DNA of 64,000 bases from an uncultured bacterium (lineage in GTDB: Bacteria; Cyanobacteriota; Vampirovibrionia; Gastranaerophilales; Gastranaerophilaceae), in contig CATXCB010000010.1 in the NCBI GenBank assembly GCA_958366705.1, positions 26,935 to 90,934 on the forward strand, in the 5' to 3' direction. Shown here one piece after another: positions 59,381 to 64,000 of this stretch (its first letter is position 1; every line of letters starts with the position of its first letter). The notes under the pieces were generated by a model. That model ran no database searches, was not told the origin of the DNA, and was given only the letters and a program-made list of their open reading frames with translations. A program made the position numbers and the translations under genes.

Positions 59381-59623
59381 ATGGCAGGACTAGTAAATTT
59401 TTTATCGAATGTATTTCAGCCGCAAAATGTAAAAGTGGCAGCACCTGTAGTAAGACAGGCGTCAAGTAATCCGTACAGCAATAATCCGTTTGTTAATTAT
59501 AATGGCAATAGATTTTCGTCTCAAACTTATGCACAAAACAGACCGGTGAAGGGCGGATATTTTGCTGGCTATTATAACGGTAAACAAAATATTGTAGGAC
59601 GCCGTTTATTTGTTGAAGTATAA
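59381..59623 (+). CDS. Small hypothetical protein, Asn/Tyr/Gly rich
   Basis: An 80-residue protein starting MAGLVNFLSNVFQPQNVKVA. The middle is rich in Asn, Tyr, Ser and Gly (SSNPYSNNPFVNYNGNRFSS) and the end is NIVGRRLFVEV. AGAAAGG lies upstream and a strong terminator follows, so it is a real single-gene unit. No family is recognised. Confidence 0.65.
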   Translation: MAGLVNFLSNVFQPQNVKVAAPVVRQASSNPYSNNPFVNYNGNRFSSQTYAQNRPVKGGYFAGYYNGKQNIVGRRLFVEV

Positions 59624-59657
59624 TTTATTTGAAATTTTTTTACAAAAATTTTTTAAT

Positions 59658-59693
59658 ACGAAAACGCACCAGATAATTCTGGTGCGTTTTCGT
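59658..59693. terminator. Terminator, 16-bp perfect stem
   Basis: ACGAAAACGCACCAGA (59658-59673) and TCTGGTGCGTTTTCGT (59678-59693) around TAAT, between the convergent 80-residue gene and the prepilin pair. Confidence 0.85.
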
Positions 59694-59710
59694 TGAACCA
59701 GTTTGTCTCT

Positions 59711-60385
59711 TTAGTACGGCATTGTCCAGCCGGAGTCTACAATTGCTCCATAGCATTGGTTTGACCCACCTATGCCAGCTTTGCAATTTGCAATTTTTGT
59801 TTCGGTGTTTATGTTTGTATCAGGTAAATCAATCAACTTACCTTTCTTTGTCACATATACGCAAAAATAATCTCTTCCTGCGATATTTGGATAATCGTTT
59901 CCATTTATGTCAAAGCAAAATTCTCCGATAATTTTGTCGTCCGGCATCCCTTTGATTTCAGAATCTGTTTTTGAGTATCCTATGATGGTTCCGTTTTTAA
60001 GAATAACAGATGGATATGTTGCACCTGCAATCCCGCTAACAACTTTCATCTGATTTTTGTATTCTATTTTATTTGTTGCCGCAGTTGTTTTCCAGCAGTC
60101 AGCTGCCGGATCTGGGCATTTCTTTTGGATTGCAAAATTGCCCTCTGTAAGTAATTTTGCAGGGTCCCCGAAATCAGTATCTTCCAGAGATCTTGATGAG
60201 CTTGTTACTAAACTGTCAGAAGCCAGCTGTTGTATTGCGGTTATGTTACTTTTTAGCTGTGTTACCATCATTCTGTTGTTGATTGCATTCATCAAACTCG
60301 GGATTGATAGGGCTGCAATAGCACCTATAATGCCAAGAGCAATCAATAACTCTGTTAATGTAAAAGCTTTTAGTTTATATCTCAT
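59711..60385 (-). CDS. Type IV prepilin-like protein (second of tandem pair)
   Basis: A 224-residue precursor with leader MRYKLKA and cleavage before FTLTELLIALGIIGAIAALS; Glu5 is present and Ala is at -1. The shared motif appears as FCFDINGNDYPNIAGRDYFCVY near 160-181. The C-terminus CYGAIVDSGWTMPY matches the CxxxI..GW pattern of the prepilin at 23590. AAAGGAGA precedes the ATG. It lies 18 bases after the next prepilin gene in the same direction, forming an operon of two. Confidence 0.88.
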   Translation of the reverse strand: MRYKLKAFTLTELLIALGIIGAIAALSIPSLMNAINNRMMVTQLKSNITAIQQLASDSLVTSSSRSLEDTDFGDPAKLLTEGNFAIQKKCPDPAADCWKTTAATNKIEYKNQMKVVSGIAGATYPSVILKNGTIIGYSKTDSEIKGMPDDKIIGEFCFDINGNDYPNIAGRDYFCVYVTKKGKLIDLPDTNINTETKIANCKAGIGGSNQCYGAIVDSGWTMPY

Positions 60386-60403
60386 ATTATCTCCTTTAAT
60401 TTA

Positions 60404-61090
60404 CTATTCAAATAAATAATTTGGATTGAACCCTGATAATACTGCTGCGGAATAACAGGCATAAGGGGCTCCGGATTGTTTGCAGTCGGAAAGATTTACA
60501 CTTTGATCCTGACTGTGTTCCAGATTGTCTCCTAAATGAATTCCGTTATCTAAATCTGATTCATTTGAAAGTTCAAGTTCAAAAAGATCAACTCCTGAAA
60601 TGTTCGGATCTTTAGGACCGTTTAAATCTATTGTAATCAATACGCAGTCTCTGCCCGCATATTGTTTTGCTGCGGCTGAGCGGGGAGAAAGTATAGCTAT
60701 GCCAACTCCGTTTTTTAATAATGCAGAGGCATTATATGTACCGGCACCCATACCGGAAACATCTGCACCATTGATGTTTCTATAGACTTTTTCAGGGTAA
60801 AAGATTGGCTTACCTGTCCCTTGACTCTTGCTGTAATCAAGTCTTTCTAAAAATTTTCTAGGGTTATTGTATATATCTGTATCTGAGAGTTTTCTTGCTC
60901 TTGTGTTTACCAGCTCAGTTTGGACAATATCATTTATGTTTGTTACTGTTCCTTGCAGCAATGACATCATTGCTTTGTTATTAACGTCTTTTATTAATCC
61001 CGGAACAATTAATAGAGCCAGAACTCCGACTATTGTTAAAGTAATAAGGACTTCACTGAGCGTAAAACCATCCTTGTTTATCTTAATCAT
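60404..61090 (-). CDS. Type IV prepilin-like protein (first of tandem pair)
   Basis: A 228-residue precursor with leader MIKINKDG and cleavage before FTLSEVLITLTIVGVLALLIV; Glu5 is present and Gly is at -1. The shared motif is ITIDLNGPKDPNISGVDLFELE near 157-178, and the C-terminus is CYSAAVLSGFNPNYLFE. ATG 61090 is preceded by AGAGGATT; a TTG two codons upstream was not chosen. First gene of the tandem prepilin operon. Confidence 0.87.
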   Translation of the reverse strand: MIKINKDGFTLSEVLITLTIVGVLALLIVPGLIKDVNNKAMMSLLQGTVTNINDIVQTELVNTRARKLSDTDIYNNPRKFLERLDYSKSQGTGKPIFYPEKVYRNINGADVSGMGAGTYNASALLKNGVGIAILSPRSAAAKQYAGRDCVLITIDLNGPKDPNISGVDLFELELSNESDLDNGIHLGDNLEHSQDQSVNLSDCKQSGAPYACYSAAVLSGFNPNYLFE

Positions 61091-61218
61091 AACCAATCCT
61101 CTTAATAGTATATATCTATTTTAACATTATTTTGTAAAAAGTTCAATTGTCTTGACTGTGGACTTATCTATGAATTTTTAATATAGTTAAAATTTTGACA
61201 GGAGGAAGCAATATATCA

Positions 61219-61300
61219 GTCATTCCGAACTCGTTTCGGAATCTTTATGTTGTGTGTTTTAGTTTAAACCTAGAATCCAGTTCAGGGTGATATTCCAGTA
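61219..61300. repeat. 25-bp palindromic unit with degenerate partner
   Basis: Unit GTCATTCCGAACTCGTTTCG.. at 61219-61244 and a decayed facing unit near 61270-61293. No gene lies in 61091-61422; a GGGAG ribosome-binding site ends the gap. Confidence 0.8.
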
Positions 61301-61422
61301 TATTTAATTGTTTAGTGTGACAATTTTAGCTCTTTACAGTGTAAATGGCTATATAAATCCACTTGACTGGATATTTTGAGCAAGTTAAAATTTAAGTGTA
61401 TATAAGGTGAAGGGAGTAGAAA

Positions 61423-62124
61423 ATGACTAATATACAAGTTTCACAAGAAATTCAAGAAAAATGCTGCGTTGCGCGTGGCGTAAAAGGAGTACCTGCTCCA
61501 ATTCCTCAAGAAGGAGAATGGACAAAGTGTAAAGAAATTAAAGATATTTCTGGTTTAACACACGGTTGTGGCTGCTGTGCTCCTCAACAAGGTACTTGTA
61601 AATTAACTTTAAACGTTAAAAACGGTATTATTCAGGAAGCTTTGGTTGAAACCATCGGATGTTCTGGTATGACTCACTCTGCTGCGATGGCTGGTGAAAT
61701 CCTTCCAGGTAAAACTCTTTTAGAAGCTTTAAATACTGACCTTGTTTGTGACGCTATTAACGTTGCTATGAGAGAATTATTCTTACAAATCGTTTACGGT
61801 AGAACTCAATCAGCTTTCTCTGAAAATGGTTTACCTGTAGGTGCAGGACTTGAAGATTTAGGTAAAGGTCTTTGCTCTATGTGTGGTACTATCCACTCTA
61901 CAGCTCAAAAAGGCGTTAGATACCTTTCTTTAACTGAAGGTTACATCTTGAAAATGGGTCTTGATAAAAATGATGAAGTTATCGGATACCAATTCGTTAA
62001 CCTTGGTAAAGTTATGGATGCTATCAAAAAAGGTGTTGATCCTAAAGAAGCTTACGAAAAAAATATCGGTACTTACGGCAGATTTGCTGATGCTGTTAAA
62101 TATATCGACCCTCGTGAAGAATAG
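61423..62124 (+). CDS. NifU-like iron-sulfur scaffold-type protein, partner of GGGtGRT
   Basis: A 233-residue cysteine-rich protein. THGCGCCAPQQGTCKLTLNV near 46-65 and IGCSGMTHSAAMAGEILPGKTLLEALN near 83-109 resemble the NifU/IscU N-terminal fold, with further cysteines in GKGLCSMCGTIHS near 148. It belongs to a family found next to GGGtGRT proteins, as here (135 bases apart). Codons are unusually biased to forms typical of abundant proteins (GGT, GTT, AAC, ATC, CTT). GGGAG precedes the ATG. Cluster scaffolding is inferred; the pair has no proven function known to me. Confidence 0.78.
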   Translation: MTNIQVSQEIQEKCCVARGVKGVPAPIPQEGEWTKCKEIKDISGLTHGCGCCAPQQGTCKLTLNVKNGIIQEALVETIGCSGMTHSAAMAGEILPGKTLLEALNTDLVCDAINVAMRELFLQIVYGRTQSAFSENGLPVGAGLEDLGKGLCSMCGTIHSTAQKGVRYLSLTEGYILKMGLDKNDEVIGYQFVNLGKVMDAIKKGVDPKEAYEKNIGTYGRFADAVKYIDPREE

Positions 62125-62142
62125 GGGTAAATTATAATAATT

Positions 62143-62216
62143 AGTCATGCTGTGGGCTATATAGCCCGAAGTATCTCATAAATGATTAAGAGATTCTTCG
62201 CTTTGCTCAGAATGAC
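62143..62216. repeat. CTCAGAATGAC-type palindromic repeat inside the GGGtGRT operon
   Basis: GTCATGCTGTGGGCTATATA.. and ..TTCGCTTTGCTCAGAATGAC frame a palindrome between the two genes. Confidence 0.75.
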
Positions 62217-62259
62217 ATAATATTAAATTATGTATAACAAATATAAAGGAAAAATAATT

Positions 62260-63264
62260 ATGACAGTAAAATTTGAAGGACAAGATAGACGTGAAGCTAC
62301 TCTAGCTAAAGTTTTACCTGAATATGGTCTAAAAAACTTGGAAGAAGCTCGCGATTTATGCTTATCAAAAGGAATTGATGTTGATGCGATTGTTAAAGGT
62401 ATTCAGCCTATCGCATTTGATAACGCATCTTGGGCATACACTTTAGGTTGTGCTATTGCAATTAAAAAAGGTTTAACAGAAGCTGCTGATGTTGCCGAAG
62501 CTATTGGTTTAGGTTTACAAGCATTTGCTGTTCCTGGTTCTGTTGGTGACAGAAGACAAGTTGGTATCGGTCACGGTAACTTAGGTGCAATGTTATTGAG
62601 AGAAGAAACTAAATGTTTCTGTTTCTTAGCAGGTCATGAATCTTTCGCTGCTGCTGAAGGTGCTATCGGTATTGCTAGAAACGCTAACAAAGTTAGAAAA
62701 GAACCTTTAAGAGTTATCTTGAACGGTTTAGGTAAAGACGCAGCTTACGTTATTGCCAGAATCAACGGTTTTACTGCAGTTGAAACTGAATATGATTATA
62801 AAACTGGCGAATTAAAAGTTGTTAAAGAAACTCCATTCTCAGAAGGCGAAAGAGCAAAAGTTCGCTGCTATGGTGCTGATGACGTTTCTGAAGGTGTTGC
62901 TATTATGATTAAAGAAGGTGTTGATGTTTCTATTACAGGTAACTCAACTAACCCAACTCGTTTCCAACACCCGGTTGCTGGTACTTACAAAAAATGGTGT
63001 TTTGAAAACGGCAGAAAATACTTCTCAGTAGCTTCTGGCGGCGGTACAGGCAGAACTCTTCACCCTGATAACGTTGCAGCTGGTCCTGCTTCTTACGGTA
63101 TGACAGATACTATGGGAAGAATGCACGGTGATGCTCAATTTGCAGGTTCATCTTCTGTTCCAGCTCACGTTGAAATGATGGGTGTTATCGGTATGGGTAA
63201 CAATCCTATGGTAGGTGCTACTGTAGCTTGTGCAGTTGCTGTTTCTCAAGCTATGAGCAAATAG
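62260..63264 (+). CDS. GGGtGRT family protein
   Basis: A 334-residue protein named for the sequence SGGGTGRTLHPDNVAAGPASYGM near 256-278, which is complete here. The sequence is rich in Gly and Ala, has no signal peptide, and shows possible nucleotide or metal-binding loops (GSVGDRRQVGIGHGNLGAM near 97-115, CFLAGHESFAAAEGAIG). ATG 62260 follows AAAGGA; the longer frame from 62230 starts inside the repeat-bounded gap. Codon use is as biased as in its NifU-like partner, so both are probably abundant. A Fe-S or redox metabolic role is likely from the partnership only. Confidence 0.85.
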   Translation: MTVKFEGQDRREATLAKVLPEYGLKNLEEARDLCLSKGIDVDAIVKGIQPIAFDNASWAYTLGCAIAIKKGLTEAADVAEAIGLGLQAFAVPGSVGDRRQVGIGHGNLGAMLLREETKCFCFLAGHESFAAAEGAIGIARNANKVRKEPLRVILNGLGKDAAYVIARINGFTAVETEYDYKTGELKVVKETPFSEGERAKVRCYGADDVSEGVAIMIKEGVDVSITGNSTNPTRFQHPVAGTYKKWCFENGRKYFSVASGGGTGRTLHPDNVAAGPASYGMTDTMGRMHGDAQFAGSSSVPAHVEMMGVIGMGNNPMVGATVACAVAVSQAMSK

Positions 63265-63273
63265 TTATAGAAT

Positions 63274-63338
63274 AAAAAAGACCTGATTTTTATTATTCAG
63301 AGACTTGATTCGGAATTTTAGAATCAGGTCTTTTTTTT
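63274..63338 (+). terminator. Terminator of the GGGtGRT operon
   Basis: AAAAAAGACCTGATT (63274-63288) pairs with AATCAGGTCTTTTTT (63322-63336) around a 33-base loop, followed by more T. Confidence 0.8.
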
Positions 63339-63628
63339 TGTTGATATCCTCGTATTGTTAAGTAAAAATTTAATTTTTAAATATTAATTATATCAATAGT
63401 ATATATCTGGAATATAAGCTATACGCAGGTTTAAGAATTATTAACAACATTACAATCAAAAAGGCAATTCTTCAAAACAAAAAACGTTTATATATATGTA
63501 AGGGGAATGCAAAAGACATTCTAAGGAAAAAGAAAAATATATCAATTAAGTTTAAAATTAGAATTTAAAAAGGATATATAAAACAAGTTTTTATACTCTC
63601 TCTCTTAATATCCTCGTGTTTATTTAAT

Positions 63629-63662
63629 GTTGCCAATAATTCTTTGGCAACTTTTTCTTTTA
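63629..63662 (+). terminator. Orphan terminator-like hairpin
   Basis: GTTGCCAA/TTGGCAAC stem with a seven-base loop, followed by a T-run. No protein gene ends here on the plus strand. Confidence 0.6.
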
Positions 63663-63827
63663 TATAGCAGTATTAAGGATGATAACTTTAGTGTTTAAAT
63701 GTTTTGAATTTTAGATTTTGTGCCAGATTTGTGCCACTCAATAGAAAAATAGTTTTATATAATATCAAAACTTTTACATACTTTTATCCTTATTTATTTT
63801 CTTTTAATTAAAATTTACACAAAGAAA

Positions 63828-63852
63828 AAGGCTATCGAATTTCGATAGCCTT
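63828..63852 (-). terminator. Terminator of the minus-strand gene at the right edge
   Basis: AAGGCTATCGA (63828-63838) and TCGATAGCCTT (63842-63852) form a perfect 11-bp stem. On the minus strand it is followed by TTTCTTTG and lies 33 bases after the stop of the partial gene. Confidence 0.7.
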
Positions 63853-63884
63853 GAAATGAATAGCTGAAAATTAAGAAGAAGGTT

Positions 63885-64000
63885 TTAAATTTTATCTAAA
63901 TACCATCTTGCTTTATCTCTGATAAAATTCCCAACCTTTTGGGTATCAACAAGATAAGGCGGTAAACAGCTAATGTCGATTTTTCCATAACTGGATGTGT
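63885..64000 (-). CDS. C-terminal end of a truncated gene
   Basis: Open frame from the right edge to TAA at 63885-63887. The last 38 residues include KIDISCLPPYLVDTQKVG and end FIRDKARWYLDKI. This looks like genuine coding sequence followed by a terminator, but too little is present to assign a family. Confidence 0.55.
   Translation of the reverse strand, partial: TSSYGKIDISCLPPYLVDTQKVGNFIRDKARWYLDKI

Larger units (their letters stand above)
63339..63884. other. Gene-poor stretch near the right edge
   Basis: About 550 A/T-rich bases with no convincing gene. It contains a hairpin GTTGCCAA (63629-63636) / TTGGCAAC (63644-63651) followed by T5CT4, which looks like an orphan terminator or small-RNA end. 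Purine-rich stretches near 63480-63570 could be the body of a small RNA, but nothing defines its start. Two TGTGCCA copies lie at about 63720-63738. Confidence 0.4.

Noticed and set aside
63709..63745. Possible integrase C-terminal remnant on the minus strand (WHKSGTK..)
   Set aside because: Only about 20 codons are open before an upstream stop; the likeness to recombinase ends may be chance. The double TGTGCCA was noted but no attachment-site partner was found.

Overview
The window is about one third G+C, gene dense, and bacterial. It looks like a non-photosynthetic relative of Cyanobacteria, probably of the gut Gastranaerophilales (Vampirovibrionia, formerly Melainabacteria). Three things support this. 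An LdpA-type double [4Fe-4S] protein, a family known mainly from Cyanobacteria, lies at 748-1707. A cell envelope with two membranes is implied by the secretin, the PilB/PilC system and MlaE. Several lineage-type proteins are present, with MNIS/MNVT/MTIS starts or FTLAEVLITLGIIGVVAA pilin helices. The lineage call is inference; no 16S gene is present. No photosynthesis, plasmid or insertion-sequence gene was seen.

Layout. 1-7 kb: LdpA-like protein and HAD phosphatase, L,D-transpeptidase, tRNA-Ala(GGC), and an ArsR regulator divergent from a four-domain sulfur-transfer fusion (CoA-disulfide reductase, rhodanese, TusA, DsrE-like) over a shared palindrome. 7-15 kb: lineage-type membrane proteins, PnuC-like transporter, beta-barrel-like surface protein, tRNA-Pro(CGG), acyl-CoA ligase and GH77 glucanotransferase. 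15-24 kb: MarR with a DHA2 drug pump, PLP-fold protein, M20 peptidase, MutS2, HemW, and a prepilin gene preceded by a G9 tract. 24-32 kb: zinc alcohol dehydrogenase, rpmI-rplT, a second prepilin, MATE pump, a 44-residue membrane protein, U32 protein and YqeG. 32-38.4 kb: type IV pilus operon (PilP-like, PilQ, PilB, PilC). 38.5-43.7 kb: SDR, kinase-like/HEAT-like protein, TPR protein and CobO. 44-52.6 kb: MlaE/MlaF-type ABC pair, aminotransferase, a third prepilin, cysK, nadD-yqeK and an acidic protein with a UvrD/PcrA-type C-terminal module. 53-59 kb: def-fmt-aroH, two TPR proteins, dnaJ-queE and a PurD-like ATP-grasp protein. 59-64 kb: an 80-residue protein, two tandem prepilins, and a NifU-like/GGGtGRT pair with strongly biased codons.

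How the parts relate. The pilus operon supplies the assembly machine, while five prepilin-like substrates lie scattered away from it. All five share an Asp-x-Asn ... Asn-x-x-Gly-x-Asp motif. One of them (23397-24369) is out of frame with its own promoter, Shine-Dalgarno and ATG by a single base at the G9 tract, which looks like a phase-variation switch (or an assembly error).

Most intergenic gaps contain short palindromic repeats. The commonest is a unit of about 25 bp, GTCAttCcGAAC..GTTtCgGaatC, often in head-to-head pairs like BIMEs. A second hairpin family carries AGAAAATT..AATTTTCT, and a third longer element is present as one inverted pair and in a 72-bp tandem array. One repeat copy is read through as coding sequence in the G9-controlled prepilin.
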